Assembly (NCBI RefSeq): GCF_947258575.1
Contig: NZ_CAMYIV010000003.1
Span: forward strand, 186,001-250,000
Direction: 5' to 3'
Source of the DNA: an uncultured Alcanivorax sp.
Lineage (GTDB): Bacteria > Pseudomonadota > Gammaproteobacteria > Pseudomonadales > Alcanivoracaceae
Length of the DNA: 64,000 bases
The notes below the pieces were generated by a model. The model saw only the letters and a list, made by a program, of their open reading frames with translations. It was not told where the DNA came from and made no database searches. Positions 36,967 to 47,935 of this stretch are shown one piece after another. Position numbers and translations under genes: made by a program. Each line of letters opens with the position of its first letter. Positions within the stretch are counted from its first letter, which is position 1.

Positions 36967-38226
36967 TCAGATATCCAGCAGCAAACGCGCCGGATCTTCG
37001 ATAAAGTTCTTCACTGCCACCAGGAACTGCACCGCTTCCTTGCCATCGATCAAACGGTGGTCGTAGGACAGCGCCAGGTACATCATCGGCAGGATTTCCA
37101 CCTTGCCGTCCACCGCCATGGGGCGCTCCTGGATTTTGTGCATGCCAAGGATGGCCGTCTGCGGCGGGTTGAGGATCGGTGTGGAAATCAGTGACCCAAA
37201 TACCCCGCCATTGGAAATGGTGAAGGTGCCACCGGTCATTTCCTCGATGGAGAGCTTGCCCTTCTGAGCTTTCTGGCCGTACTCGATGATCTGGGATTCC
37301 ACTTCCGCCAGACCGCGCTGGTCTGCATCACGAATCACCGGAACCACCAGACCTCGCTCGGTGGACACCGCCACACCCACGTCGTAGTAACCGTGGTAGA
37401 CAATGTCCTCGCCATCGATGGACGCATTCACTGCCGGGAACCGTTTCAACGCTTCCACACAGGCACGGGTGAAGAAGCCCATGAAGCCCAGGCGCACGTT
37501 GTGGGCCTTTTCAAATTCCGGCTGGTAATGCTTGCGCATATCCATGATCGGTTTCATGTTGACCTCGTTGAAGGTGGTCAACATGGCGGAGTTCTGCTGG
37601 GCAGACACCAGTCGCTCGGCGATACGCTTGCGCAGACGGGTCATGGGAACCCGACGCTCTTCGCGTTCACCCGGCGTTGCCGGTACATCCAGGGTAGCCG
37701 GCTGCTGCGGTGCCGGTTGACTGGCCCGCTTCTCTTCCTTGTCGCTGATGGTTTTTTCCACGTCCGCCTTGGTGATGCGGCCGCCTTTGCCGGTGCCGGT
37801 CACTTGGGCAGCGGCAACGCCATGTTCGGTCATCAGCTTGCGCGCCGCCGGGCCGGCCTGGTCCGACGCGCTGTCGTCGTCGCTGGCTGCCTCATTGGCG
37901 GGCGCCTTTTCTGCTGTCGAAGCCTCTTCTTTCTGCTCCGCCGGAGCCGAATCGGCCTTGTCACCACCAGATGACGCCGAACCGCTGGCGCCCTCTTCGA
38001 AATGACCCAGCACTTGCTGGCTCTCAACGGTATCGCCTTCAGCTGCGAGAATCTTGCTGACTACACCGTCAGCCGGTGCCACTACTTCCAGCACCACCTT
38101 GTCGGTTTCGATGTCCACCAGCAGCTCATCACGCTTGACCGCTTCGCCTTCCTGTTTGTGCCAGGTGGCTACGGTGCCGTCCGCTACTGATTCGGGAAAC
38201 TGCGGAGCTTTGATATCAGTCGCCAT
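36967..38226 (-). CDS. sucB: 2-oxoglutarate dehydrogenase E2, dihydrolipoyllysine succinyltransferase
   Basis: The 419-aa protein has one lipoyl domain (residues 1-77, lipoyl lysine in ETDKVVLEV), an Ala/Glu/Ser-rich linker, the peripheral subunit-binding domain ([10 protein letters not shown] with [12 protein letters not shown]) and the catalytic domain ending [16 protein letters not shown], with the catalytic His. It is the core of the 2-oxoglutarate dehydrogenase complex. sucA lies 13 bases upstream. Confidence 0.97.
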   Translation of the reverse strand: MATDIKAPQFPESVADGTVATWHKQEGEAVKRDELLVDIETDKVVLEVVAPADGVVSKILAAEGDTVESQQVLGHFEEGASGSASSGGDKADSAPAEQKEEASTAEKAPANEAASDDDSASDQAGPAARKLMTEHGVAAAQVTGTGKGGRITKADVEKTISDKEEKRASQPAPQQPATLDVPATPGEREERRVPMTRLRKRIAERLVSAQQNSAMLTTFNEVNMKPIMDMRKHYQPEFEKAHNVRLGFMGFFTRACVEALKRFPAVNASIDGEDIVYHGYYDVGVAVSTERGLVVPVIRDADQRGLAEVESQIIEYGQKAQKGKLSIEEMTGGTFTISNGGVFGSLISTPILNPPQTAILGMHKIQERPMAVDGKVEILPMMYLALSYDHRLIDGKEAVQFLVAVKNFIEDPARLLLDI

Positions 38227-38239
38227 GCCTAATCCTTAT

Positions 38240-41074
38240 TTACTTGATCTCGAAGGCGTCCTGGACCAGACGCTGCTGTTGTTCCACATGAAGGGCCATG
38301 GAGCCAGCTGCCGGCGCGGCAGCCATATCACGGCCAGCGTAATGCACCCGCAGGTCTCCGACCTCGCGGGCCACCCGGTACATATGGTGCTGCGAGCAAT
38401 ACCAGGCGCCCTGGTTCATGGGCTCCTCCTGACACCACACCAGGTTCTCCAGATTGGGGTAACCCTCCAGCACTTCCTGCAAGCGCTGCTCCGGGAACGG
38501 ATAGAGCTGCTCGACGCGAATCAGCGCGGTGTCGATCAACTCATCGCTGTCGCGCTTCTCGAGCAGGTCGTAGTACACCTTGCCGGAGCACATCACTACC
38601 CGTTTCACCTTGTCGCGATCCAGCTCTGCCGGGTCATCCAGCACGGTACGGAAAATACCGTCAGCCAGATCTTCCAGGGTGGAAATCGCTTTTTTATGCC
38701 GCAGCAAACTCTTGGGACTCATGATCACCAATGGCTTGCGCAGCGGGCGAACCGCCTGGCGGCGCAACAGGTGATAAATCTGGGCCGGGGTGCTGGGAAC
38801 GCAGATCTGCATGTTGTGCTCGGCGCACAATTGCAGGAAGCGTTCCAGCCGGGCGGAGGAGTGCTCCGGGCCCTGCCCTTCATAGCCATGGGGCAACAGC
38901 ATGGTCAGCCCACACAGGCGACCCCACTTGGCCTCCCCGGAGGAAATGAACTGATCGATCACCACCTGGGCGCCGTTGGCAAAGTCGCCGAACTGCGCTT
39001 CCCAGATCACCAGCGTCTTGGGCGTGGTAGTGGCGTAACCGTACTCGTAGCCAAGCACCGCCTCTTCGGACAGCAACGAATCATAAATATCGAAACGTGG
39101 CTGACCCTCATAGAGATGCTGCAGCGGCACATACTGCTCACCGTCTTTCTGGTTGTGCAGCACCGAATGACGGTGAGAGAAAGTGCCGCGGCCGGAATCC
39201 TGCCCGGTGAGACGCACATGGAAGCCTTGATCGATCAGGGTGGCGTAGGCCAGGGTTTCACCGTACCCCCAGTTCAACGGCAAGGCACCGGCGGTCATCT
39301 TGCGGCGATCTTCGAGAATCTTTTTCACCTGACGCTGAACGACAAGACCTTCAGGCGGCGTTTCCAGGCGAGTGGCAAGATCCTGCAACTTTTTCAGCGG
39401 ATAGCTGGTATCCCAGTCATCTTCCACCTGATGGCCGATGTAGGGTGACCAGTCCACGAACAGGGACTTGTTGGGTTCACGCACCAGGGATTTCACCACG
39501 TGGTCGCCCGCATCCAGCATGTTGCGGTAATCGTCAGCAGTTTTCTGTGCTGCCTGCTCACTGACCACGCCCTCACTGACCAGACGCTCCGCATAAAGCG
39601 TTCGCGTAGTCGGGTGGGACTTGATCTTCTTGTACATCAGCGGCTGGGTGGAAGATGGCTCATCCGCCTCGTTATGACCCAGGCGGCGATAGCAGATCAG
39701 GTCAATCACCACATCCTTCTTGAACTGCATGCGGTAGTCCACCGCCAGCTGAGTGACGAAGTACACCGCTTCCGGATCATCTGCATTGACGTGGAAAATG
39801 GGGGCCTGCACCATTTTTGCCACGTCGGTGCAGTACTCGGTGGAGCGCGCATCATCACGACGGCTGGTCGTAAAGCCGACCTGGTTGTTGATGATCACGT
39901 GCAGGGTACCACCGGTATAGAAGCCCCGGGTCTGGGACATCTGGAAGGTTTCCATTACCACGCCCTGACCGGCGAAGGCGGCATCGCCGTGCAGCAGGAT
40001 CGGTACGACCTGTTCGCCTTCATGGTCTTCCCGGCGATCCTGGCGGGCCCGCACCGAGCCCTCCACAACCGGGGAGACGATTTCCAGATGCGATGGGTTG
40101 AACGCCATGGCCAGGTGGACTTCACCGCCGGAGGTCTGCACATTGGAGGAAAAGCCCTGGTGATACTTCACATCACCGGAGCCGGTTTCGATAAAGCTCT
40201 TGCCATCGAATTCCTCGAACAGATCCTTGGGACTCTTGCCCAGGGTGTTGACCAGCACATTCAGACGACCCCGGTGGGCCATGCCGATGACCAGTTCCTT
40301 GGCCCCGTAGCTGCCCACCCGCTGAATGATCTCGTCCATCAGCGGAATCAGGGATTCGCCCCCCTCCAGACCGAAACGCTTGGTACCCGGGTACTTGCTG
40401 CCCAGATATTTCTCCAGACCTTCCGCGGCGGACAGACGCTCGAGAATATGTTTTTTGACGTCTTCACCGTACTCCGGATGGCTGCGCACGCCTTCCATGC
40501 GCTGCTGGAGCCAGCGTTTTTCCGCGGTGTTGACGATATGCATGTATTCGGCACCCACACTGGAACAATAGGTGCCCTGCAAACAGTCAACGATCTCACG
40601 GAGAGTGGCTTCGGGCTTGCCGATAAACAGATTACCGGTCTGGAATACGGTATCCAGGTCCGCGGGGCTTAACCCGTGGTGAGACAACTCCAAATCCGGT
40701 ACTGCTTCGCGCTCCATGATCCCCAGTGGATCCAGCTTCGCCACCTGATGACCCCGGTTGCGGTACGCCGCAATCAGGTGCAGCACTCGCACCTGGCGTC
40801 GCTCGTGCTCGGTGCTGACAGCACTGGCACCGAACTTTTGCACCCGGGAACGATTCTTGGCCTGCAACAGGAAATATTCACGAACAGCCGCATGGGGAAC
40901 GTCAGATTCGACGGCGGCATCAACACTGGGGAGTTTTTCGAAGTAGACGCGCCAGTCTTCCGGCACAGAATTGGGGTCAGTCAGATAGGATTCGTACAGT
41001 TCGTCGACATAGGCGGCGTTGGCTCCTCCGATATGGGAGGACTGCCATTGGCGCTGCATGGAACTGTCTTGCAT
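38240..41074 (-). CDS. sucA: 2-oxoglutarate dehydrogenase E1 component
   Basis: The 944-aa thiamine diphosphate enzyme decarboxylates 2-oxoglutarate. Characteristic stretches are GMAHRGRLNVLVNTLGK, GDAAFAGQGVVMET, CYRRLGHNEADEPSSTQP and ILPHGYEGQGPEHSSAR-type LLPHGYEGQGPEHSS near residue 730. The N-terminal E2-binding segment (LYESYLTDPNSV) is present. AAGGA precedes the ATG at 41074. The 395 bases up to sdhB hold the sdh terminator and presumably a suc promoter. Confidence 0.98.
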   Translation of the reverse strand: MQDSSMQRQWQSSHIGGANAAYVDELYESYLTDPNSVPEDWRVYFEKLPSVDAAVESDVPHAAVREYFLLQAKNRSRVQKFGASAVSTEHERRQVRVLHLIAAYRNRGHQVAKLDPLGIMEREAVPDLELSHHGLSPADLDTVFQTGNLFIGKPEATLREIVDCLQGTYCSSVGAEYMHIVNTAEKRWLQQRMEGVRSHPEYGEDVKKHILERLSAAEGLEKYLGSKYPGTKRFGLEGGESLIPLMDEIIQRVGSYGAKELVIGMAHRGRLNVLVNTLGKSPKDLFEEFDGKSFIETGSGDVKYHQGFSSNVQTSGGEVHLAMAFNPSHLEIVSPVVEGSVRARQDRREDHEGEQVVPILLHGDAAFAGQGVVMETFQMSQTRGFYTGGTLHVIINNQVGFTTSRRDDARSTEYCTDVAKMVQAPIFHVNADDPEAVYFVTQLAVDYRMQFKKDVVIDLICYRRLGHNEADEPSSTQPLMYKKIKSHPTTRTLYAERLVSEGVVSEQAAQKTADDYRNMLDAGDHVVKSLVREPNKSLFVDWSPYIGHQVEDDWDTSYPLKKLQDLATRLETPPEGLVVQRQVKKILEDRRKMTAGALPLNWGYGETLAYATLIDQGFHVRLTGQDSGRGTFSHRHSVLHNQKDGEQYVPLQHLYEGQPRFDIYDSLLSEEAVLGYEYGYATTTPKTLVIWEAQFGDFANGAQVVIDQFISSGEAKWGRLCGLTMLLPHGYEGQGPEHSSARLERFLQLCAEHNMQICVPSTPAQIYHLLRRQAVRPLRKPLVIMSPKSLLRHKKAISTLEDLADGIFRTVLDDPAELDRDKVKRVVMCSGKVYYDLLEKRDSDELIDTALIRVEQLYPFPEQRLQEVLEGYPNLENLVWCQEEPMNQGAWYCSQHHMYRVAREVGDLRVHYAGRDMAAAPAAGSMALHVEQQQRLVQDAFEIK

Positions 41075-41431
41075 GTCAGCTCGTTCCTTCAGCGGGAGGT
41101 GTCACACTCTGTGGTAGGTGGTGTCACTGCGACCACAGGGGGGCGACCCTGTTCCCGTACGCTTTGTATTGTCCGGGACAGCGCCTTTTAAGCCCTGCCC
41201 CACCCATGAGATGAAACAAAACCACTCATCGTCACCGGGTGGGGTGAGGGTGAGTGTTCTGTCACGTCTCGACGAGGGATTACCTCGAATCGCCGTCTAG
41301 TGTAGCCCTTTTATTTCGGTTTTGTTAGACGCCGATTTGATAAAACAACTTAACACTTTTTCTATCCATTACGGCACTGGCAAAACGTCGAATAGACACC
41401 ATTCAACGACACTTTCTACGGTAACAGATAC
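41075..41431. other. Non-coding leader region upstream of sucA
   Basis: These 357 bases between the sucA start and the sdh terminator contain no supportable gene. They should hold the suc promoter, since a terminator ends the sdh transcript. I see one possible minus-strand -10 (TACACT near 41298-41303) but no convincing -35. A hairpin with CACCC/GGGTG arms lies near 41200-41250 in the presumptive leader. Confidence 0.5.
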
Positions 41432-41457
41432 AAAAAAGGCGGCCATATGGCCGCCTT
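41432..41457 (-). terminator. Intrinsic terminator of the sdh operon
   Basis: The palindrome AAGGCGGCCATATGGCCGCCTT is followed by T residues on the minus strand, 12 bases past the sdhB stop. It separates sdhCDAB from sucAB transcription. Confidence 0.9.
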
Positions 41458-41468
41458 CTTCGTTCGGG

Positions 41469-42185
41469 TCAGATGCCCCGTTCCAGCAACATGGAACGGA
41501 TATGGCCAATGGCCCGGGTCGGGTTGAGCCCTTTCGGACACACGCTGACACAGTTCATGATGCCGTGGCAACGGAACAGGCTGAAGGGGTCATCCAGCTT
41601 GCTCAGTCGCTCTTCGGTAGCCGTATCGCGGCTGTCCGCCAGGAAGCGGTAGCTCTGCAACAGGGCCGCCGGGCCCAGGAACTTGTCCGGGTTCCACCAG
41701 AAGCTCGGGCAGCTGGTAGAGCAGCAGGCACACAGAATGCACTCGTACAGGCCATCCAGCTTGGCACGATCTTCTGGAGTCTGCAGGCGCTCAATAGCCG
41801 GCGCCGGGCTGGTATTCTGCAGGAACGGCTGCACCTTCTCGTACTGGTTGTAGAACATACCCATGTCCACCACCAGGTCGCGAATGACCGGCAACCCCGG
41901 CAACGGGCGCAGGATCAGCGGCTTCTTGCCTTCCAGTACCCCCGGTGCCACTTGGGACAACGGAGTAATACAAGCCAAGCCGTTCTTGCCGTTGATGTTC
42001 ATGCCGTCAGAGCCACATACACCCTCACGACAGGAGCGACGGTAGGACATGGAGGAATCCTGCTCTTTCACCAGAGCAAGGATGTCCAGCACCATGAGGT
42101 CTTTACCCTGGGTATCAACCTCATACTCCTTCATGCTCGGCTCGCGGTCCGTTTCCGGATTGTAGCGATAGATACTAACTTTCAT
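41469..42185 (-). CDS. sdhB: Succinate dehydrogenase iron-sulfur subunit
   Basis: The 238-aa subunit carries three clusters: 2Fe-2S ligands in SCREGVCGSDGMNING, then CILCACCSTSCPS and CHGIMNCVSVCPKGL for the 4Fe-4S and 3Fe-4S clusters. It transfers electrons from SdhA to ubiquinone. It follows sdhA by 14 bases. Confidence 0.98.
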   Translation of the reverse strand: MKVSIYRYNPETDREPSMKEYEVDTQGKDLMVLDILALVKEQDSSMSYRRSCREGVCGSDGMNINGKNGLACITPLSQVAPGVLEGKKPLILRPLPGLPVIRDLVVDMGMFYNQYEKVQPFLQNTSPAPAIERLQTPEDRAKLDGLYECILCACCSTSCPSFWWNPDKFLGPAALLQSYRFLADSRDTATEERLSKLDDPFSLFRCHGIMNCVSVCPKGLNPTRAIGHIRSMLLERGI

Positions 42186-42199
42186 CGTATTACTCTCCG

Positions 42200-43975
42200 T
42201 TAGTAGGTCCGAGCCTTGGGCTGGAAGGTGTCGACAGTCTTCGGCTTGAAGTTCACGTCACGCTTGCCCAGCTTCTTGGCTTTCGGGTCGAAGATGGAGT
42301 GGCACAACCAGTTCTCATCGTCACGATCAGGGAAATCGTAGCGGGAATGGGCACCACGGCTCTCGGTACGACCTTCTGCTGCAATGGCAGTGGCTTCCGC
42401 CACTTCCAGCAAGTTCTCCAGCTCAAGTGCTTCGATACGCGCGGTGTTGAACGGCTTGCTCTTGTCATCAAGATGCGCCTTACCAATGCGCTCGCGCAAA
42501 TCCGCAAGCTTGGCTACACCTTCCGCCATCAGATCACCTTTGCGGAATACGCCGAAGTGATTCTGCATCACACTCTGCAGCTCTTTGCGCAGGGCCGGAA
42601 TGGATTCGCCACTGGTAGACTCATCCCAACGACGCAGGCGCGCCATGGCTTCGTCGATGTTGGCATCGGTGGGCTCGTACTGGGTCATGCCCTGACGTAG
42701 CTGATCCTCGATATAAAGGCCTGCAGCCCGACCAAACACCACAAGATCCAGCAGCGAGTTACCGCCCAGGCGGTTTGCACCGTGTACAGATACACAGGCT
42801 ACTTCGCCCACTGCGAAGAGACCGTTGACGAACTGCTCTTCACCTTCATGGCCGCCAGACAGCTTGATGGCCTGACCGTGAACGTTAGTGGGGATACCAC
42901 CCATCATGTAATGACAGGTCGGCACAACCGGGATCGGTTCCTTCACAGGATCAGTCTGCGCGAAAGTAATGGCCAGTTCACAGATACCCGGCAGGCGGCT
43001 GTGCAGCACTTCTTCACCCAGGTGATCGAGCTTGAGGAATACGTGGTCGCCGTCCGGACCAGCGCCTCGGCCGTCCAGGATCTCCATCATCATGGAACGG
43101 GCAACAACATCACGGGAGGCCAGATCTTTGGCGTTTGGCGCATAACGCTCCATGAAACGCTCGCCATCCTTGTTGATCAGATAGCCACCCTCGCCCCGAC
43201 AACCCTCGGTAACCAGTGTGCCCGCACCGGCAATACCGGTGGGATGGAACTGCCACATTTCGATGTCTTGTACCGGCAGGCCAGCACGCAAAGCCATGCC
43301 AACACCGTCACCGGTATTGATCAGGGCGTTGGTGGTAGACGCGTAGATACGACCGGCACCGCCGGTAGCAAAGACGGTTGCCTTGGCCTTGAAGAACACG
43401 GTCTCGCCGGACTCGATATCGATGGCGATCACGCCACAGACATTACCTTCGTCGTCCTTGACCAGTTCGGAGGCATACCACTCGTTGTAGAACTGGGTGC
43501 CGTTCTTCAGGTTCTGCTGGTAAAGGGTATGCAGCAGCGCATGACCGGTACGGTCAGCGGCCGCACAGGTACGGGCCGCCTGGCCGCCTTCACCGAAGTT
43601 CTTGGACTGACCACCGAACGGACGCTGGTAGATACGGCCTTCTTCGGTACGGGAGAACGGCAGACCCATGTGGTCCAGTTCAAATACCGCTTCCGGGCCC
43701 ACATTACACATGTATTCGATCGCGTCCTGGTCACCGATATAGTCGGAGCCTTTGACGGTATCGTACATGTGCCAGCGCCAATCATCGTTGGGATCAGCAG
43801 ACGCGATGGCACAGGTAATGCCGCCCTGGGCGGACACGGTGTGCGACCGGGTCGGGAATACTTTGGAAATCAGCGCAGTCTTGAAACCGGACTGGGCCAT
43901 TTGCAGTGAGGCGCGCATACCGGCACCACCACCACCTACGACGATAGCGTCAAACGTAATAGTGCGAATGGACAT
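42200..43975 (-). CDS. sdhA: Succinate dehydrogenase flavoprotein subunit
   Basis: The 591-aa flavoprotein oxidises succinate to fumarate. FAD binding is shown by [14 protein letters not shown], the covalent FAD histidine lies in SHTVSAQGG, and the catalytic region [23 protein letters not shown] is intact. It starts with ATG three bases after sdhD. Confidence 0.98.
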   Translation of the reverse strand: MSIRTITFDAIVVGGGGAGMRASLQMAQSGFKTALISKVFPTRSHTVSAQGGITCAIASADPNDDWRWHMYDTVKGSDYIGDQDAIEYMCNVGPEAVFELDHMGLPFSRTEEGRIYQRPFGGQSKNFGEGGQAARTCAAADRTGHALLHTLYQQNLKNGTQFYNEWYASELVKDDEGNVCGVIAIDIESGETVFFKAKATVFATGGAGRIYASTTNALINTGDGVGMALRAGLPVQDIEMWQFHPTGIAGAGTLVTEGCRGEGGYLINKDGERFMERYAPNAKDLASRDVVARSMMMEILDGRGAGPDGDHVFLKLDHLGEEVLHSRLPGICELAITFAQTDPVKEPIPVVPTCHYMMGGIPTNVHGQAIKLSGGHEGEEQFVNGLFAVGEVACVSVHGANRLGGNSLLDLVVFGRAAGLYIEDQLRQGMTQYEPTDANIDEAMARLRRWDESTSGESIPALRKELQSVMQNHFGVFRKGDLMAEGVAKLADLRERIGKAHLDDKSKPFNTARIEALELENLLEVAEATAIAAEGRTESRGAHSRYDFPDRDDENWLCHSIFDPKAKKLGKRDVNFKPKTVDTFQPKARTY

Positions 43976-43978
43976 GGA

Positions 43979-44350
43979 TTACGCCCCTCCCCAAATAACA
44001 ACCAGACCCCACAACAGGTACACCACCAGTGCCAGTGCAATTGCCAGCTGGGCAATCAGGCGAACGCCGGTGGCAGCTTTACCCAGGGTCATGCCGGTCA
44101 GGTAGTCGGTGGTTACGCCCCACAGGCCTACCCAGGTATGTGCAGCAACGGAAACTACCAGCAGGGTGTTGGCAATCTGCATGCAGACAGAGCTCATCAG
44201 AGCTTTCCAGCTGCCATAGTCCAGGTCACCGGACAGCATCAGGTAGCCCAGCATGCCGATCATGTACACACCAATGATAGCGGCAGACACACGTTGAATG
44301 AGCCAGTCATACAGGCCGTTCCGGCCCAGGCTCGTCACACTGGTTACCAT
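43979..44350 (-). CDS. sdhD: Succinate dehydrogenase membrane anchor subunit
   Basis: The 123-aa protein has three membrane helices and the family pattern: WLIQRVSAAIIGVYMI, then HTWVGLWGVTTDYL with the heme-ligand histidine region. It overlaps sdhC by 7 bases. With SdhC it anchors the complex and binds heme b and ubiquinone. Confidence 0.95.
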   Translation of the reverse strand: MVTSVTSLGRNGLYDWLIQRVSAAIIGVYMIGMLGYLMLSGDLDYGSWKALMSSVCMQIANTLLVVSVAAHTWVGLWGVTTDYLTGMTLGKAATGVRLIAQLAIALALVVYLLWGLVVIWGGA

Positions 44351-44718
44351 ATCCAGCCTCCTACCAGCAGAATCAGTACTACAGAGATGATGAACACCAG
44401 TTTGGCGCCGCGCTGGCCGCCTTCCAGGGTCTCACCCACTCCAGCATCCATAATAAGGTGGCGAATACCTGCCACCAGGTGATACAGCAGTACAGCCAGA
44501 ATGGCCCATACCACCAACTTCACCAGCGGGGAGGTCATCAGTTCTTTCAGGTCCGCAAAGCTCTCGGGAGACGCCAGGGAGCGATCCAGCATCCACAACA
44601 GAATCGGCAACGCCAGGAAAATGGCAACGCCGGTTACACGGTGGGTGATAGATGCTATAGCCGTGACCGGGAACTTGATCGTGCTCAGATCGAGGTTAAC
44701 GGGTCGCTTATCGTTCAC
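44344..44718 (-). CDS. sdhC: Succinate dehydrogenase cytochrome b556 subunit
   Basis: The 124-aa subunit begins NDKRPVNLDLSTIKFPVTAIASITHRVTG, the SdhC signature, and has three helices with the heme histidine in LYHLVAGIRHLIMD. The start codon is GTG at 44718 with AGG a few bases upstream. It is first in the sdhCDAB operon, behind the promoter at 44874-44902. Confidence 0.95.
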   Translation of the reverse strand: MNDKRPVNLDLSTIKFPVTAIASITHRVTGVAIFLALPILLWMLDRSLASPESFADLKELMTSPLVKLVVWAILAVLLYHLVAGIRHLIMDAGVGETLEGGQRGAKLVFIISVVLILLVGGWIW

Positions 44719-44873
44719 GGTAGCCTACTTATAGCCGGGCCCCAGGTTGGGGCGGTTGTCGGGAACTTTGGCAAAGTTGTTGAGATCAAAACGTGAAGTC
44801 TGATCTTAACAACCTCGCCTGGGCCGGGGTGGGCCCACACAAAACCCCCAGTCAGAGGTTTCTGCCGGGCGGC

Positions 44874-44902
44874 AGTATATCGCTGCGCCCTGAGCAAAAC
44901 AA
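44874..44902 (-). promoter_or_regulatory. Sigma-70-type promoter of sdhCDAB
   Basis: On the minus strand TTGTTT and TATACT are separated by 17 bases, giving a leader of about 150 bases before sdhC. No other comparably good pair is seen in this half of the divergent region. Confidence 0.6.
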
Positions 44903-45075
44903 ACGCTGCGCACCATTCAAACACAGTATCTTTCCTCTAACGCCTTGATTTACAATGGCGCACCGGATGTGAGCGCCCTAAAAAGAGCTTGCCCCAGCCT
45001 GATGCAAAATGCGGTTATTGCTGTAACAGGCTGTTTACCCTACAAAAGTCTGACCCACCGGTTCCCGGGTTCGCG

Positions 45076-45104
45076 TTGACAAAGGTGTGTCAAAACTTTA
45101 CCTT
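45076..45104 (+). promoter_or_regulatory. Sigma-70-type promoter of gltA
   Basis: TTGACA and TACCTT are separated by 17 bases, 68 bases before the gltA start. The -35 is perfect consensus. Confidence 0.7.
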
Positions 45105-45172
45105 CCCCCGCGCTTTGGAGGACCTTCCTTGCCTTGAGGAACGTTCCCTCGTCCGCCAATGGAGAGATTCCC

Positions 45173-46456
45173 ATGACCGAGAAGAAAGCCACTCTCAAGG
45201 TAGATGGTAAGGACCTGGACCTGCCGATCTACACCCCGACCCTGGGCCGCGATGTTATTGACGTGTCCAAACTGGTAGCCAACGGTGTCTTCACCTTCGA
45301 CCCGGGCTTCACCTCCACCGCCTCCTGTGAATCCAAGATCACCTTTATTGATGGTGAAGTGGGCAAGCTGCTGCATCGCGGCTACTCCATCGAGGAACTG
45401 GCCGGCAAGTCCGACTACCTGGAAGTGTGTTACACCCTGCTTTACGGCGAACTGCCCACCGCAGAACAGCGTGATCAATTCATCAGCACCGTGAAGAATC
45501 ACACCATGGTGCACGAGCAAATCCGCAACTTCTTCAACGGTTTCCGCCGCGATGCCCACCCGATGGCCATCATGTGTGGCGTAGTTGGCGCGCTGTCTGC
45601 CTTCTACCACGACTCTCTGGACATCAATAATCCCGAGCACCGTGAAATCACCGCGTACCGCCTGATCGCCAAGATGCCCACCATCGCGGCCATGTGCTAC
45701 AAGTACGCGCTCGGCCAGCCCTTCATGTACCCGCGCAACGACCTGGGTTACGCAGAAAACTTCCTGCACATGATGTTCGGCAACCCTTGTGAAGAATCCA
45801 AGATCAGCCCGACCCTGGCCAAGGCCATGGATCGCATCTTCATCCTGCATGCGGATCACGAGCAGAACGCCTCCACCTCTACCGTGCGTCTGGCTGGCTC
45901 CTCCGGTGCCAACCCGTTCGCCTGTATCGCTGCTGGCATCTCTGCCTTGTGGGGCCCGGCACACGGCGGCGCCAACGAAGCCGTGCTGAACATGCTGGAC
46001 GAAATCGGCTCGCTGGATAACATCGACGCCTACATCGCCAAAGCCAAGGACAAGAACGACCCGTTCAAGCTGATGGGCTTCGGTCACCGCGTTTACAAGA
46101 ACTACGATCCGCGTGCCACCGTGATGCGCGAATCCTGCCACGATGTTCTGGCCGAACTGGGTGTCAACGATCCGCAGCTGGAACTGGCCATGAAGCTGGA
46201 AGAAATCGCCCTGAGCGACCCCTACTTCAAAGAGAAGAAGCTGTTCCCGAACGTGGATTTCTACTCCGGGATCATCCTCAAGGCGATCGGCATTCCGACC
46301 TCCATGTTCACCGTGATCTTCGCTCTGTCCCGTACCGTGGGCTGGATCGCACACTGGAACGAAATGATCTCCAACCCGTACAAAATTGGCCGCCCTCGCC
46401 AGTTGTACACCGGCGAGACCGAACGCGAGTTCGTACCGGTCAACGAGCGCAAATAA
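45173..46456 (+). CDS. gltA: Citrate synthase, hexameric type II
   Basis: The 427-aa enzyme condenses oxaloacetate with acetyl-CoA. It has the N-terminal beta domain of the gram-negative type II form, [15 protein letters not shown] with the catalytic His, [12 protein letters not shown], and [14 protein letters not shown] with further active-site residues. The ATG at 45173 has GGAGAG upstream; an in-frame upstream start adds 13 residues without support. The type II form is normally NADH-inhibited. It diverges from sdhC and is followed by a strong terminator. Confidence 0.98.
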   Translation: MTEKKATLKVDGKDLDLPIYTPTLGRDVIDVSKLVANGVFTFDPGFTSTASCESKITFIDGEVGKLLHRGYSIEELAGKSDYLEVCYTLLYGELPTAEQRDQFISTVKNHTMVHEQIRNFFNGFRRDAHPMAIMCGVVGALSAFYHDSLDINNPEHREITAYRLIAKMPTIAAMCYKYALGQPFMYPRNDLGYAENFLHMMFGNPCEESKISPTLAKAMDRIFILHADHEQNASTSTVRLAGSSGANPFACIAAGISALWGPAHGGANEAVLNMLDEIGSLDNIDAYIAKAKDKNDPFKLMGFGHRVYKNYDPRATVMRESCHDVLAELGVNDPQLELAMKLEEIALSDPYFKEKKLFPNVDFYSGIILKAIGIPTSMFTVIFALSRTVGWIAHWNEMISNPYKIGRPRQLYTGETEREFVPVNERK

Positions 46457-46476
46457 CCGCCTCGTTAGCGCCACAC

Positions 46477-46504
46477 AAAAAAACCGCCTCCGGGCGGTTT
46501 TTTT
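46477..46504 (+). terminator. Intrinsic terminator of gltA
   Basis: AAACCGCC-TCCG-GGCGGTTT is followed by a run of T, about 20 bases after the gltA stop. Confidence 0.93.
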
Positions 46505-46532
46505 GTGCCTGCTGCCTGTTAAGTTCAAAGGC

Positions 46533-46703
46533 TTTTTACCACAGAGGGCACAGAGCTCACTGAGTAAAACCTTTTCTTTTCAGAGGCAAAAGAGTACTGC
46601 TTGCCATGGCGAATTAATTAGCTATTTGTATAACGTTTTTCCAGAAAACCTGCAGCTGTAATATCTTTTCCTCAGTGAACTCTGTGCTCTCTGTGAAAAA
46701 ACA
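46533..46703. repeat. Inverted-repeat element with 9-bp periodic CACAGAGGG arms, copy 2
   Basis: The left arm reads CACAGAGGG CACAGAGCT CACTGAGTA; the right arm reads CTCAGTGAA CTCTGTGCT CTCTGTGAA. The interior of about 95 bases is AT-rich and unlike that of copy 1 (16735-16875), so only the arms are conserved. Confidence 0.85.
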
Positions 46704-46822
46704 GATTTTGCCTTTCTCGCCTACCCAACCATGCTCATCCGCAATGATTAGCACCCTGCATTTGCGTGACCGCGCCCTCCATGCAAGCATCGACGTTCCG
46801 TTAACCGATTTTCCGGATTCCA

Positions 46823-47935
46823 ATGATAAAAAACATTGCACTGCTGATTCTCATCATTCTGGTTGGCTACCTGTTGTTCTGGCCGGTATCCATTGATCCA
46901 GTGGCCTGGCAGGCACCGGAAGCACCCGCGCTTGAAGGCCCCTATGCCAGCAACTCCGCCCTGGCGCAAAGCCGCTCTCTGGCCGTTGACGACGGCACCG
47001 GCCCGGAAGATGTGGCTATCGATAGTGACGGTTTTCTCTATGTGGGCTACGTGGACGGCCGCATCGTCCGCTTCAACCCGGATGGCAGCAACCCGGACCT
47101 GATTGCCGACACCAAGGGGCGACCGCTGGGCCTGGATTTTGACCCGCAAGGCAATCTGATCGTGGCCGATGGCTACAAGGGGCTGCTCAGCATCAGCCCG
47201 TCCGGGGCCATTGCCGCGCTTTCCCAGCGGGCCAACGGTGTGGATTACAAATTCACCGACGATGTGGATGCGGACAGCAACGGTGTTATCTACTTCACCG
47301 ATGCGTCCAGCAAGTTCGGCCCCGCCCTGCACGCCCGCGATGACATTCTCGAACACGGAGGCCACGGCCGTCTGCTGCGTTACGACCCGGCCAGCGATCA
47401 GACCCAGGTCCTGCTGGATGGCCTGCAATTCGCCAACGGCGTGGCCCTGTCCCGGGACGAAGACTTTGTCCTGGTCAATGAAACCGGCAGTTACCGGATT
47501 GTTCGTTACTGGCTGAAAGGCGACAAAGCCGGCAGCCATGATGTTTTCTTCGACAACCTGCCCGGTATTCCGGACGGCATCTCCAGCAACGGTAACGGCA
47601 CCTTTTGGGTCGCCCTGTTCAGCCCGCGTAATGCCATGCTGGACGCCATGTCCGACAAGCCCCTGCTGCGCAAGGTGGCCTTCCGGTTGCCCTCATTCCT
47701 GCAGCCCCAGCCTGCCCACCACGGTTTCGTACTGGGTCTGAACGAACAGGGGGAAGTCACTCACAACCTGCAGGACACCAGCGCCGACGCCTTCGCCCCC
47801 ATCACCAGCGTAGAACAACACGGCAATACCCTGTATCTGGGCAGCCTCACCGCCCCCCGGTTTGCCACCTACCCGCTACCGGCCAATGACCCCGCAACGG
47901 TTTCCGAGCAGGACCCCAGCAATGCCACAAATTAA
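46823..47935 (+). CDS. SMP-30/strictosidine-synthase-like beta-propeller protein, membrane-anchored
   Basis: The 370-aa protein starts with one hydrophobic helix (residues 4-20, ALLILIILVGYLLFWPV), followed by a six-bladed propeller of the SMP-30/gluconolactonase/APMAP type. Repeated blade patterns are GPEDVAIDSDGFLYVG, GLDFDPQGNLIVAD, FTDDVDADSNGVIYFTDAS and FANGVALSRDEDFVLV. Such proteins are lactonases or esterases in the periplasm; the substrate is unknown. The next gene starts inside its 3' end (14-base overlap). Confidence 0.85.
   Translation: MIKNIALLILIILVGYLLFWPVSIDPVAWQAPEAPALEGPYASNSALAQSRSLAVDDGTGPEDVAIDSDGFLYVGYVDGRIVRFNPDGSNPDLIADTKGRPLGLDFDPQGNLIVADGYKGLLSISPSGAIAALSQRANGVDYKFTDDVDADSNGVIYFTDASSKFGPALHARDDILEHGGHGRLLRYDPASDQTQVLLDGLQFANGVALSRDEDFVLVNETGSYRIVRYWLKGDKAGSHDVFFDNLPGIPDGISSNGNGTFWVALFSPRNAMLDAMSDKPLLRKVAFRLPSFLQPQPAHHGFVLGLNEQGEVTHNLQDTSADAFAPITSVEQHGNTLYLGSLTAPRFATYPLPANDPATVSEQDPSNATN

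Noticed and set aside
45098-46528. A 476-codon minus-strand open frame opposite gltA
   Set aside because: gltA is unmistakable, so this is its antisense shadow.
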